Under the pieces are notes generated by a model, which worked only from the letters and a program-made list of their open reading frames with translations, was not told the DNA's origin and searched no databases. A DNA stretch of 64,000 nucleotides from a virus. Positions 24,541 to 30,427 of the stretch are shown one piece after another; within the stretch, counting starts at the first letter, position 1; each line of letters begins with the position of its first letter. The stretch spans positions 99,359 to 163,358 of IMG/VR virus record IMGVR_UViG_3300029957_000005; one strand, given 5' to 3'. A program made the position numbers and the translations under genes.

Positions 24541-24541
24541 C

Positions 24542-24880
24542 TCAGTCTTCCTTCTTTTCGTTTGAAACCAGGCACATCGGGCGATAGCGCTTGCGATCTC
24601 CCATACCCAACCAGCTCGGCATCTCGTCGATGGCTTTCTGGCACTCGTCCTCGGTGCGATAGAACTTGTCACCGTGGGAAACGTGGGCGATGCTTCCGGC
24701 TGAGTTGTTCATCGAGAGGTACATCACCCAGATCTCGTCCGGGAGAGGAGCGAGCTTCGGAGGCTTGGGCTTCTTGATCCTCGGAGTCCTCTGTCTCTTG
24801 GGCTCCTCGCGGTGCGGGCAGTAGGTCATTCCACACGACGAGGGGTCAGGCTCTCTCAAACACCAGGCGCACTGTTTCAT
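24542..24880 (-). CDS. Small zinc-ribbon-like hypothetical protein
   Basis: The 112-residue protein begins MKQCAWCLREPDPSSCGMTYCPH, a CxxC...C...CxH arrangement that could bind zinc, then a Lys/Pro-rich linker and a C-terminal domain. ATG 24880 was chosen because the cysteine motif is N-terminal in such proteins. Function unknown. Confidence 0.6.
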   Translation of the reverse strand: MKQCAWCLREPDPSSCGMTYCPHREEPKRQRTPRIKKPKPPKLAPLPDEIWVMYLSMNNSAGSIAHVSHGDKFYRTEDECQKAIDEMPSWLGMGDRKRYRPMCLVSNEKKED

Positions 24881-24890
24881 TTTCGGCTCC

Positions 24891-25085
24891 TTAGCGGTTC
24901 TGCATCCAGACGGCTGCTTCGAACTTCGACATCTCGCGGTTGACCCACTTCTTGAAGGGATGCCGCTGACCAGGTCCGGGTTCGTTGTCGTTCTCACACA
25001 TGGCTTCACCGGACTGGCGGAACTGGCAGTGCATTCCCTTACGCTCGGCTTCCGTGCGATTTGAAAAGTGCTGCTGGTTTCTCAT
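24891..25085 (-). CDS. Small hypothetical protein, first in operon
   Basis: The 64-residue protein follows the promoter at 25119-25146. It is hydrophilic with two cysteines and a helical C-terminal segment (HPFKKWVNREMSKFEAAVW). No family recognised. Confidence 0.55.
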   Translation of the reverse strand: MRNQQHFSNRTEAERKGMHCQFRQSGEAMCENDNEPGPGQRHPFKKWVNREMSKFEAAVWMQNR

Positions 25086-25118
25086 TTCCGTAACTCCAGT
25101 GCATTTCTTATGTTTTCC

Positions 25119-25146
25119 ACTCTATACTGATTCCTCGGGATGTAAA
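25119..25146 (-). promoter_or_regulatory. Early promoter copy (TTTACA-16-TAGAGT)
   Basis: Minus strand: TTTACA 25146-25141, TAGAGT 25124-25119, spacer 16. This is one of the best copies and lies immediately after a terminator. Confidence 0.85.
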
Positions 25147-25153
25147 CAGCAAA

Positions 25154-25184
25154 AAGGAGAGAACCGAAAGGTTCTCTCCTTTGA
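25154..25184 (-). terminator. Rho-independent terminator
   Basis: A ten-base stem (GGAGAGAACC with GGTTCTCTCC) with a four-base loop, followed on the minus strand by a T run, ends the gene at 25205-25663 before the next promoter. Confidence 0.88.
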
Positions 25185-25204
25185 AGGGACTTCTCCGCTT
25201 CCCG

Positions 25205-25663
25205 TTACCTGGCGGAGAAGTCGTAGAATTGATCTCGAACACCGATGACCAGGGCGGGGAAGTTCCGGGCGGTGACGACTCGACCGTTTTCGTTGATCTG
25301 GGCTCCGACCCAGCGACCGTTCTTGAAGCGGTAGGTGTAGGCTCGACCGTTCGGGTTCGCTTGATAGTCGTAGTGCTGGTCGAAGCTCGGACCGTTCTTG
25401 TCCGTTCGCTTGGCGACGTCTTCCTGGACCCGGATCATCGAGACGTTCTTGAACTCGGTGACCTCGACGATGGTCGCGGCATGTCGGTCCTTGTAGTAGC
25501 AGAGGGTGGCACCCATTCCGACGAGGGGTTCGACTCCATGGACCGAGAGAAGCATGGCATTCGAGACCGTGTTCTTGGTCGGCTCGAAGACGAACTTCCG
25601 GGCAGGCTCCTTCTGAGAGCGAGAGGTCTTGCGGTTCGAATTGTGCTGAGTCAGTGCGTTCAT
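25205..25663 (-). CDS. Hypothetical protein, paralogue of the gene at 23276
   Basis: The 152-residue protein has a basic N-terminal extension (about 1-45) and then the GATLCYYKDRHAATIVEV...VQED-A...FYDFSAR pattern shared with the gene at 23276. ATG 25663 is favoured because AAGGAG lies eight bases upstream. It has its own promoter and terminator, so it is a single-gene unit. Function unknown. Confidence 0.65.
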   Translation of the reverse strand: MNALTQHNSNRKTSRSQKEPARKFVFEPTKNTVSNAMLLSVHGVEPLVGMGATLCYYKDRHAATIVEVTEFKNVSMIRVQEDVAKRTDKNGPSFDQHYDYQANPNGRAYTYRFKNGRWVGAQINENGRVVTARNFPALVIGVRDQFYDFSAR

Positions 25664-25719
25664 GATCATTACTCCTTACTGGTTGATGATGATAGGCTAC
25701 TCACATATTCACAATTCAT

Positions 25720-25747
25720 AATATAATGCGTCCCCCGGGATTGTAAA
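25720..25747 (-). promoter_or_regulatory. Early promoter copy (TTTACA-16-TATATT)
   Basis: Minus strand: TTTACA 25747-25742, TATATT 25725-25720, spacer 16. It gives a leader of about 50 bases for the gene at 25663. Confidence 0.75.
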
Positions 25748-25782
25748 CCCCGGAGGTGCAAAAAATTTTGGAAGGTTAATTT

Positions 25783-26031
25783 TCAGTGAAGGGTCGGCTT
25801 GTCCGGAAGCAGGGCAGTCCGGATGAAGTTCCGACCGAGGGAGATCCAATTTGCTGAGGAGATGGAATCAAAGGAGTCTATGAAGACCCGTGTGCGCACG
25901 CAGCGCCCCTCGTCGTCGTCGTAGGTCATCTCGTAGAAGCCGATAGGATTGTAGTCAAGGAAGAAGTGAGGGCAGTCAACGCCCTCTATAACAGCCGCAG
26001 AAGTATGCATCCAAGTCCCCGTAAAGCCCAT
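25783..26031 (-). CDS. Small hypothetical protein after the tmRNA gene
   Basis: The 82-residue protein has no recognised motif. It lies directly downstream of the tmRNA coding piece, and I see no separate promoter, so it may share that transcript. Confidence 0.5.
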   Translation of the reverse strand: MGFTGTWMHTSAAVIEGVDCPHFFLDYNPIGFYEMTYDDDEGRCVRTRVFIDSFDSISSANWISLGRNFIRTALLPDKPTLH

Positions 26032-26059
26032 TTTGATGTGATGGTTGGTAACAGAATGT

Positions 26060-26269
26060 TTCTACCTTTTTTCCAAGGTTACGTACACTGGAAAAGTGGG
26101 CCCGTTGGGTAAAAAGGTGGAGCCCATACCCCTGAAGGTTACGCCGCTAGGGCTACGCCTTCGTATGAAACGTTGTCGTTTGCATTTACAGTTTTGGCCG
26201 TGATGAAGGTACTTGCCATGCCTAGTCGCGTTCTTCTCTACCTGTGCCAATCGAGCCTAGTTCACCCCC
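26060..26269 (-). ncRNA. ssrA: Coding piece of a two-piece (permuted) tmRNA
   Basis: The minus strand begins GGGGGTG at 26269, the 5' strand of the tRNA-like acceptor stem. It pairs with CACCTCC of the acceptor piece and includes a G3-U70 wobble, the alanine identity element. A D-loop-like segment (GGCTCGATTGG) follows. TTGGCAC then pairs with GTGTCAA of the acceptor piece to form helix P2. The tag frame lies at 26183-26139. Pseudoknot-like G/C-rich segments follow to about 26060; the 3' end is an estimate. It rescues stalled ribosomes and tags their products. Confidence 0.9.
26139..26183 (-). other. tmRNA proteolysis-tag reading frame
   Basis: From the resume codon GCA the frame reads ANDNVSYEGVALAA and then TAA. 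The ANDN start and the A-L-A-A end match alphaproteobacterial SsrA tags, which are recognised by ClpXP through the C-terminal hydrophobic residues. With the charged alanine, the full tag would be AANDNVSYEGVALAA. Confidence 0.93.
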
Positions 26270-26343
26270 ATCAGAAACAGTGTTCAGAGGACCAGTTCCC
26301 TACATCCGTCGATATAGACCTACCGTGGTCATGACACTGCTTT
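26270..26343 (-). other. Intervening segment of the permuted tmRNA precursor
   Basis: The 74 bases between the CCA end of the acceptor piece and the first G of the coding piece correspond to the internal transcribed spacer that is removed in alphaproteobacterial two-piece tmRNAs. It is framed by tRNA-like ends that RNase P and 3' processing enzymes could cut. Confidence 0.75.
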
Positions 26344-26419
26344 TGGTGGAGGTGGCGGGAGTTGCACCCGCGTCTTGACACCTCTCAAGTCGACATTATA
26401 CGACTATCGAACTTTATCT
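26344..26419 (-). ncRNA. ssrA: Acceptor piece of the two-piece tmRNA
   Basis: The minus-strand 3' end reads GACGCGGGTGCAACTCCCGC followed by the acceptor strand CACCTCC and ACCA. This is nearly identical to the conserved 3' end of bacterial tmRNAs. The T-stem is GCGGG/CCCGC with a seven-base loop. GTGTCAA upstream pairs with the coding piece (P2). The 5' boundary is an estimate, set at the end of the inverted repeat. Confidence 0.9.
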
Positions 26420-26578
26420 ATTCCACGACTCCTCTGGAGGACCTTCTTTCAATTCATCACCGCTTTTTGCTAGCATTTACGGATCAGAACCGGCCGTCCA
26501 CCTCCACTCCTGCAGGAGCTTCATAGGCAGGCATCACACCCGCGGTGCATTGAAGGCCCACCAGAGGAGTCGTGGAAT
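26420..26578 (-). repeat. 18-bp perfect inverted repeat enclosing 123 bases upstream of the tmRNA
   Basis: ATTCCACGACTCCTCTGG at 26420-26437 is the exact reverse complement of 26561-26578. The enclosed segment includes a CTCCTGCAGGAG palindrome and, on the minus strand, GGAGGTG at 26505-26499. That GGAGGTG could pair perfectly with the tmRNA acceptor 3' strand. It may be a processing hairpin, a degenerate second tmRNA half or an independent small RNA. Confidence 0.7.
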
Positions 26579-26585
26579 TAAACGA

Positions 26586-26777
26586 TCACCAGCCTACGCT
26601 GGTGTCGTACTTCTCGACGAGACCGTCGATCTCCGGCTTGCGGGTCAGAGGACCTTCAATCCGGACTGCATCACCCTGCTTGGTCGCACGAATCACGACT
26701 TCGGTCCCACGGTACATTTCGATGAGGGCATGAAAATTGGCTTCCGAAGTCTCGATGTAGCGAACGTAGTTAGTCAT
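26586..26777 (-). CDS. Small hypothetical protein co-transcribed with the tmRNA
   Basis: The 63-residue protein (MTNYVRYIETSEANFHALIEMYRG...) is mixed alpha/beta with no recognised motif. It lies between an early promoter and the tmRNA locus, so they probably share a primary transcript. Confidence 0.6.
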   Translation of the reverse strand: MTNYVRYIETSEANFHALIEMYRGTEVVIRATKQGDAVRIEGPLTRKPEIDGLVEKYDTSVGW

Positions 26778-26810
26778 TGATCTGCATCCCTCACTGATTT
26801 GATAAGAAGC

Positions 26811-26838
26811 ACTCTAAACTGATTCTAGGAAATGTAAA
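26811..26838 (-). promoter_or_regulatory. Early promoter copy (TTTACA-16-TAGAGT) upstream of the tmRNA
   Basis: Minus strand: TTTACA 26838-26833, TAGAGT 26816-26811, spacer 16. It drives the 63-residue gene and, in all likelihood, the tmRNA precursor. Confidence 0.85.
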
Positions 26839-26846
26839 CTGAAAAA

Positions 26847-27071
26847 TCACCAGGAATGGACGGGATCCGACTCATTCACATTTTCAGGCCCCATATCTCC
26901 GAATTGGGCCGGAGGAGTCAGGATCTGATCGAGAGTCATGATTCTGTAGAGGCCGCCTGGACCGAGCATCGAGTGATAGACTGTTCCATCTTTCTCACGA
27001 CGGGAGCCCACCAGGCTCCATCCCTCGGTCTTCCAGGCAGTCAGTATTTCGTTTGGGATAAAGTCAGACAT
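26847..27071 (-). CDS. Small hypothetical protein
   Basis: The 74-residue protein starts at ATG 27071, overlapping the stop of the membrane peptide upstream. It has the look of a short DUF1653-like or beta domain (GWSLVGSRREKDGTVYHSM), but I do not assign it. Confidence 0.55.
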   Translation of the reverse strand: MSDFIPNEILTAWKTEGWSLVGSRREKDGTVYHSMLGPGGLYRIMTLDQILTPPAQFGDMGPENVNESDPVHSW

Positions 27072-27177
27072 CGAGGTACGAAAGCTCTCTATCAAGCTGG
27101 TGGAGGTAGTTGGTCACCTGAACCGCGAGGAGTCCCCAGGCGATGATGGCGATGACGATGAGGATCTTCTTGAACAT
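27064..27177 (-). CDS. 37-residue single-span membrane peptide
   Basis: The frame ATG 27177 to TGA 27064 encodes MFKKILIVIAIIAWGLLAVQV and then a short polar tail. Two lysines before one hydrophobic span predict an inner-membrane peptide. It overlaps the next gene by eight bases. Function unknown. Confidence 0.6.
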   Translation of the reverse strand: MFKKILIVIAIIAWGLLAVQVTNYLHQLDRELSYLDV

Positions 27178-27230
27178 GGTCTTGATCTCCGTTGATGAGA
27201 CCAGTATAATTTGAACGGGTTAACTAAAGG

Positions 27231-27929
27231 TTAATTCAGGTTTCGGACGATGAATTCTTTCGAACCGAGGTTGTTGGTGATCCAGATGATCTGGGAGGTC
27301 TTGACGATCTTATCGAGGATCACGGCCTGGTCGGTCTTGGTTTTGTTGATGTGAGTGATCCATTCTTGGTCCTGCTTCAGGGAGTGGACTAGATCGTCTC
27401 CATCCGTGACGTATGACCTGTTGAGAGAATAGATGTCGTAGTAGTCTGGGTTCTTGAGCTCCGGATGCTTGTCGTTCTTCTTGTAGATCTTGCTTCGAAA
27501 CTTGACGAAGCCGAATTTCTGATAGTCCTTATAGGCCTTGGCGATTTCGGCGTCCGTGATCGGGGTGTGGATCAGATCCTTCTCACCGTTCGCGGTTCTC
27601 AGACCTGCAAAACCTTCGGCAACTTTTCGATCGTCCGTCCACGAGGACAGGAACTTATTGGCCGCGTTGAACTTGGATCCTACTGTCTCGCCTCGATACA
27701 GACGAATGGTCGAACCTAGAGTCTTTCGAATAGGAGCAAAGACCGACTCTATCTCCTTGGCTATCGCATCGTTGTTCCGAATGGAGTTCTCTAGAGCACC
27801 TCCGACCCACTGAGATCTTTCCCAGGAGGAGATTGCATCCTTAGCCTCGTCGGACAGGGAGTTCCAAGCCTTCTTGGCCTGTCCGATGTAGGCCATCTCA
27901 TTCATGAACCTCGCGAATGAGCCAGGCAT
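27231..27929 (-). CDS. Putative ADP-ribosyltransferase with capsid-targeting-like N-terminus (Alt-like)
   Basis: The 232-residue protein shows an ART R-S-E-type arrangement: IRLYRGE near 74-80, FLSSWTDDRKVAEGFAG near 93-109, and a C-terminal strand with GSKEFIV where the catalytic Glu is expected. The second acidic residue of the usual ExE/QxE is not obvious. The N-terminus SFARFMNEMA resembles T4 internal-protein targeting peptides cut by the prohead protease after Glu. A TATAGATA late box precedes its operon. By analogy to T4 Alt it could be packaged, injected and modify host proteins. This is an inference from motifs. Confidence 0.55.
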   Translation of the reverse strand: MPGSFARFMNEMAYIGQAKKAWNSLSDEAKDAISSWERSQWVGGALENSIRNNDAIAKEIESVFAPIRKTLGSTIRLYRGETVGSKFNAANKFLSSWTDDRKVAEGFAGLRTANGEKDLIHTPITDAEIAKAYKDYQKFGFVKFRSKIYKKNDKHPELKNPDYYDIYSLNRSYVTDGDDLVHSLKQDQEWITHINKTKTDQAVILDKIVKTSQIIWITNNLGSKEFIVRNLN

Positions 27930-28097
27930 TTAGTACTTCGTGAATTTGGAACGGAGGAATGCAGAGAAAGACTCGTCATACTTCCCTTCACCTATCTTGA
28001 TTGACGGATTGATCGCCATGTGGGCTGGCTTCTTCTCGTTTCTCTCGAGGCCTGTCGGGGACTTGCGGAGCTTCTGCTCCTTGAGATTCTTCTTCAT
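27930..28097 (-). CDS. 55-residue basic hypothetical protein before the ART-like gene
   Basis: The frame ATG 28097 to TAA 27930 encodes a Lys-rich protein (MKKNLKEQKLRKSPTGLERN...). Its stop abuts the ATG of the ART-like gene (TAAATG). A TATAGATA box ends five bases before its ATG. It might be a partner or chaperone of the ART, but only position suggests this. Confidence 0.55.
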   Translation of the reverse strand: MKKNLKEQKLRKSPTGLERNEKKPAHMAINPSIKIGEGKYDESFSAFLRSKFTKY

Positions 28098-28102
28098 GCG
28101 GA

Positions 28103-28110
28103 TATCTATA
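28103..28110 (-). promoter_or_regulatory. Late promoter-like box TATAGATA
   Basis: On the minus strand TATAGATA ends six bases before the A of ATG 28097. This puts the predicted transcription start on the ATG itself, so the mRNA would be leaderless. Confidence 0.6.
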
Positions 28111-28163
28111 GACCGGACGATTCAAGGCCCGAGTAATGATCTCGAGCAAGTTCGGTACGATAA

Positions 28164-28238
28164 TGGTGCGGGTGGAGGGACTCGAACCCTCGTCCCTGGA
28201 GTGGCGCTCCAAGATAATAACCTCTATACTACACACGC
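28164..28238 (-). tRNA. tRNA-Gly (GCC)
   Basis: 75 bases with encoded CCA. The anticodon loop GCGCCAC holds GCC with C33 instead of T33. The T-loop is canonical. Acceptor position 4 is mismatched, as in the Gly(TCC) copy at 31143. Confidence 0.8.
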
Positions 28239-28266
28239 AGTTGTTGACGATTGTCCTTTACGAGAA

Positions 28267-28358
28267 TGGCGGAAGGCATCGGTCTCGATCCGAACACCTC
28301 TTCCCGAGGTGCGATACGCTTAGCAGGCGGTCCCGGAGCCCCGTCCGGTTTACCTTCC
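28267..28358 (-). tRNA. tRNA-Ser (GCT)
   Basis: 92 bases, long variable arm typical of Ser, loop CTGCTAA, discriminator G and encoded CCA. Its 5' nine bases overlap the end of the coding gene at 28350. Confidence 0.85.
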
Positions 28359-28640
28359 TTTTGTCTTCTTGGTCACAGCCTTGGCACGATACACGGGCTT
28401 CCTGACCATCACGGTCTCACGTCTGATGGTTCCATCTCCACAGGAGCAGGGAACCCAACCCTCGGAACGATGCGCATCAGCGGACTCCAGATATGATCCG
28501 GTTCCTCCGCAGACTCCGCAGGATCTCCACTTGGATTTCGGGAGTTCGCGTGTCTCATAGAGGGCAGGCTTTATCATCACTGGTCTTTCGTAGACCGATC
28601 TCTTCACCATGGTGGCGAATATCTTCCAATCCTGCTTCAT
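28350..28640 (-). CDS. DnaJ-type zinc-finger hypothetical protein
   Basis: The 96-residue protein contains CGVCGGTGSYLES and PCSCGDGT (residues about 42-72), a CxxCxGxG plus CxCxxG pair like one DnaJ zinc module. Similar basic segments flank it (VYERPVMIKPALYETRE and RETVMVRKPVYRAKAV). Its stop codon lies inside tRNA-Ser(GCT), so tRNA maturation would cut this message. Function unknown. Confidence 0.65.
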   Translation of the reverse strand: MKQDWKIFATMVKRSVYERPVMIKPALYETRELPKSKWRSCGVCGGTGSYLESADAHRSEGWVPCSCGDGTIRRETVMVRKPVYRAKAVTKKTKGR

Positions 28641-28659
28641 AACGATCCTTTGTTAGTAC

Positions 28660-28757
28660 TTGAGTGGGAACCATCCCCGATCGGCACAATGTGGATCGAT
28701 CTTTCAGATTTTACCCAGGGAACCTAAGCTCCACAGTTGACGCTACGAACCACTCAA
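28660..28757 (-). ncRNA. Unidentified structured element N1 in the tRNA cluster
   Basis: An eight-base perfect closing stem (TTGAGTGG with CCACTCAA) encloses 82 bases that contain a second six-base stem (TGTGGA with TCCACA). No anticodon or T-arm is visible. The minus strand continues as TACTAACA, as it does after element N2. Confidence 0.45.
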
Positions 28758-28760
28758 ATT

Positions 28761-28836
28761 TGGATCTCCGAGTAGGTCTCGAACCTACGTTGACCTGGTT
28801 CAATGCCAGGGGTCCTGCCAATTAGACGATCGGAGA
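28761..28836 (-). tRNA. tRNA-Gln (TTG)
   Basis: 76 bases, acceptor TCTCCGA/TCGGAGA, loop CATTGAA (A33), canonical TTCGAGA T-loop, discriminator T, encoded CCA. Confidence 0.85.
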
Positions 28837-29040
28837 ATGTTTCTTGTCTTCGAGAAGCTTCTGGATCTTATCCCAGACTGCGGCTGGAGCTTTCCAGACC
28901 TGCCCATTCGGGAGTCCGGTCTTCGGATCCACCAAAGCCACGAAGTGATACTTCGGAAAGTAGGTTTCCATCAGAACCGTCTCGGCTGAGAAGGTGTCTT
29001 CGAATTTCTGCTTTGGCTGGCCTAGATCTGAGTTGATCAT
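28822..29040 (-). CDS. Small hypothetical protein ending inside tRNA-Gln
   Basis: The 72-residue protein is mixed (YHFVALVDPKTGLPNGQVW), followed by a helix (AAVWDKIQKLLEDKK). Its last five codons and stop lie within tRNA-Gln(TTG). No family recognised. Confidence 0.6.
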   Translation of the reverse strand: MINSDLGQPKQKFEDTFSAETVLMETYFPKYHFVALVDPKTGLPNGQVWKAPAAVWDKIQKLLEDKKHSPIV

Positions 29041-29056
29041 TTGCTTCCTTTGAAAT

Positions 29057-29143
29057 TGGAGTACCGGGCGAGATTCGAACTCGCGGTGTCCTTTCGGAAT
29101 CGGATTAAAAGTCCGACGTCGTCGACCGCTTGACTACCGGTAC
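29057..29143 (-). tRNA. tRNA with Lys anticodon (TTT) and long variable arm
   Basis: 87 bases, acceptor GTACCGG/CCGGTAC, loop CTTTTAA, three-pair D-stem, and a 15-base variable region with a TTCC/GGA stem. Lys tRNAs normally have a short variable loop. Discriminator T, CCA encoded. Confidence 0.75.
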
Positions 29144-29146
29144 ATG

Positions 29147-29515
29147 TTACTTGGAGTGAGCCCTGCAGAAGGCGAGTGACTCACTCAAATTCGTGGAGAT
29201 GATGTCCGTCTCCGTGAAGATCTTGTGCCTCAGTTCCCGGACTCCTTCCGGTTCATCGAAGGCAGTTCTGAAGTCGACCTGAGCCAGCTTTCCCAGTCTC
29301 GAGAGTCTTCCTTCGAGCTGAGCGATCTCAGCCCTGAGTTGGAGCTCGATTGGATAGGAATGCAACTCGTCGAACTGAGACTGAACACCGAGAAGATTTT
29401 CGCGAAGGACTTGAGGGTCCACGCCTGGAACGTAGTCAACATGGACCTTCGTAGCTCCAATCAGCTTTCTGTATTCCTCGACTACGGCTTCGCAGTCCAA
29501 TTCATTCTGAGTCAT
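29147..29515 (-). CDS. Hypothetical protein
   Basis: The 122-residue protein (ATG 29515, MTQNELDCEAVVEEYRKLIG...) is largely helical with a possible coiled coil (LRAEIAQLEGRLSRLGKLAQV). It is flanked by tRNA genes on both sides in the same transcript direction. Function unknown. Confidence 0.6.
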   Translation of the reverse strand: MTQNELDCEAVVEEYRKLIGATKVHVDYVPGVDPQVLRENLLGVQSQFDELHSYPIELQLRAEIAQLEGRLSRLGKLAQVDFRTAFDEPEGVRELRHKIFTETDIISTNLSESLAFCRAHSK

Positions 29516-29530
29516 TTCACTTCTTCCATA

Positions 29531-29620
29531 TGGCGCGCTCGGAGGGAGTCGAACCCCCATTGATGCAATCTCCTCCGATTACGGTTACTGCGGGGTAGAA
29601 ACCCGGACCGGTACGAGCGC
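29531..29620 (-). tRNA. tRNA-like, probable Arg anticodon (TCT), no normal D-arm
   Basis: Perfect acceptor GCGCTCG/CGAGCGC, canonical T-arm and CCA. Only seven bases separate the acceptor from a CGGG-TTTCTAC-CCCG hairpin whose loop holds TCT with T33 and A37. About 30 bases with a TAATC/GATTG stem follow before the T-arm. The same layout occurs in the Arg(ACG) gene at 35400. Confidence 0.55.
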
Positions 29621-29627
29621 TTGTCGA

Positions 29628-29768
29628 TTAGGACGCAGAACGAGCAATTGCCGAAATGTCAGCTCTTGCAATTCCGATGTCCGATAGTTCTCTGTTGGAT
29701 AGGCTTGCAAGTTCGCTGACGGTGTGTCTGTAAACTTTCCAGGCCCTATACTTACGCATCAAATTCAT
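29628..29768 (-). CDS. DUF1127 family small basic protein
   Basis: The frame ATG 29768 to TAA 29628 encodes 46 residues with the DUF1127 pattern (W+.YR.TV.EL..LS.REL.DIGI.R.DI..IAR): AWKVYRHTVSELASLSNREL then SDIGIARADISAIAR. AGGAAG precedes the ATG. Small DUF1127 proteins are abundant in Rhizobiales, where some bind RNA and influence RNA turnover and phosphate or carbon metabolism. A phage copy inside a tRNA cluster was probably acquired from a host. Confidence 0.85.
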   Translation of the reverse strand: MNLMRKYRAWKVYRHTVSELASLSNRELSDIGIARADISAIARSAS

Positions 29769-29947
29769 GTTTCTTCCTTTCGATTTGGTACTGTCTTATA
29801 CTATACCAAAGAGGTAGAAATTAGAATTGATGATTTGGAATACCTAGTATTCCGAAATTCGATCGACTCCGTTTGCCGTTCCTTTCTTAGGGCCCGACTG
29901 CCTGTTTTCTAGAATGAACCAGATGACCACGGAGTCCGAGTACGGTC

Positions 29948-30026
29948 ACAATGCGTTGCGTGGCGCATTGTTTTCTGGTAGGTCACACCTTAAAGCCACC
30001 TAGCTGATGCATCTCCCGAGCTAGGT
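29948..30026 (-). ncRNA. Two adjacent perfect hairpins, unidentified
   Basis: ACAATGCG/CGCATTGT (29948-29971) and ACCTAGCT/AGCTAGGT (29998-30026) are eight-base perfect stems in a gene-free stretch between tRNAs. No tRNA features are visible. On the minus strand the second hairpin resembles a D-arm (TAGCTCGGGAGATGCATCAGCTA-like), so this may be a decayed tRNA. Confidence 0.4.
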
Positions 30027-30040
30027 AGGACAGGTGGATA

Positions 30041-30126
30041 TGGAGGCGTGGGTGAGAATTGAACTCACTCTCATTGCTGAGACCTTGGCTTTGCAGGCCA
30101 GTTCGTTGCCGGTCCGACACCACGCC
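30041..30126 (-). tRNA. tRNA with Cys anticodon (GCA) and long variable arm
   Basis: 86 bases, acceptor GGCGTGG/CCACGCC, discriminator T (the Cys identity base), loop CTGCAAA, three-pair D-stem and a TCTCA/TGAGA variable arm. A long arm is abnormal for Cys. Confidence 0.75.
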
Positions 30127-30133
30127 TATAATT

Positions 30134-30223
30134 TGGAGTACCTGGAAGGATTCGAACCTTCGACGTCCTTACGGATCCGGATTAAGAGTCCGGCGCCTTC
30201 GACCAACTCGGCTACACAGGTAC
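30134..30223 (-). tRNA. tRNA with Lys anticodon (CTT) and long variable arm
   Basis: 90 bases, acceptor GTACCTG/CAGGTAC, loop CTCTTAA, a Ser/Leu-like D-arm (GCCGAGTTGGTCGAAGGC) and a variable arm with ATCC/GGA pairing. CCA encoded. Confidence 0.75.
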
Positions 30224-30242
30224 ATTTAGAGATTGATTGTCC

Positions 30243-30404
30243 TCAGAGCGTTTCGAGCTTCTTGTTCGGAAGGATCTTGCACCAGTTGAGGAGCGCACCA
30301 CCTTCGACGAGAGCGCGAGACATCAGCATCTTTCCACGATAGACTCCACCAACTTGAAGATGGGAGAAATTCCTGGAACGAACTTCTGAGGTAATCTTCA
30401 GCAT
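30243..30404 (-). CDS. 53-residue hypothetical protein
   Basis: The frame ATG 30404 to TGA 30243 (MLKITSEVRSRNFSHLQVGG...) has GGAG upstream and follows the early promoter at 30428-30455. It resembles the start of several small phage proteins but is not assigned. Confidence 0.6.
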   Translation of the reverse strand: MLKITSEVRSRNFSHLQVGGVYRGKMLMSRALVEGGALLNWCKILPNKKLETL

Positions 30405-30427
30405 ATCTATCTCCATTTGTTAGAAGC

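Noticed and set aside
26062-26250. 62-residue minus-strand ORF rich in basic residues
   Set aside because: It lies wholly within the tmRNA coding piece in another frame. The tmRNA secondary structure and tag explain the sequence better.
26344-26505. A one-piece tmRNA or intron-containing tRNA between GGAGGTG (26505) and the CCA (26344)
   Set aside because: The acceptor strands pair, but the only tag-like frame (starting GCT AGC AAA AAG CGG TGA) is too short. A full 5' domain with tag lies downstream in permuted order.
27190-27225. Early promoter before the membrane peptide at 27177
   Set aside because: A TATACT -10 is visible but the -35 is poor (CCTTTA).
29775-29815. Possible promoter with TATAGTATAA upstream of the DUF1127 gene
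   Set aside because: A good -10 can be drawn, but no TTTACA-like -35 at the right spacing.
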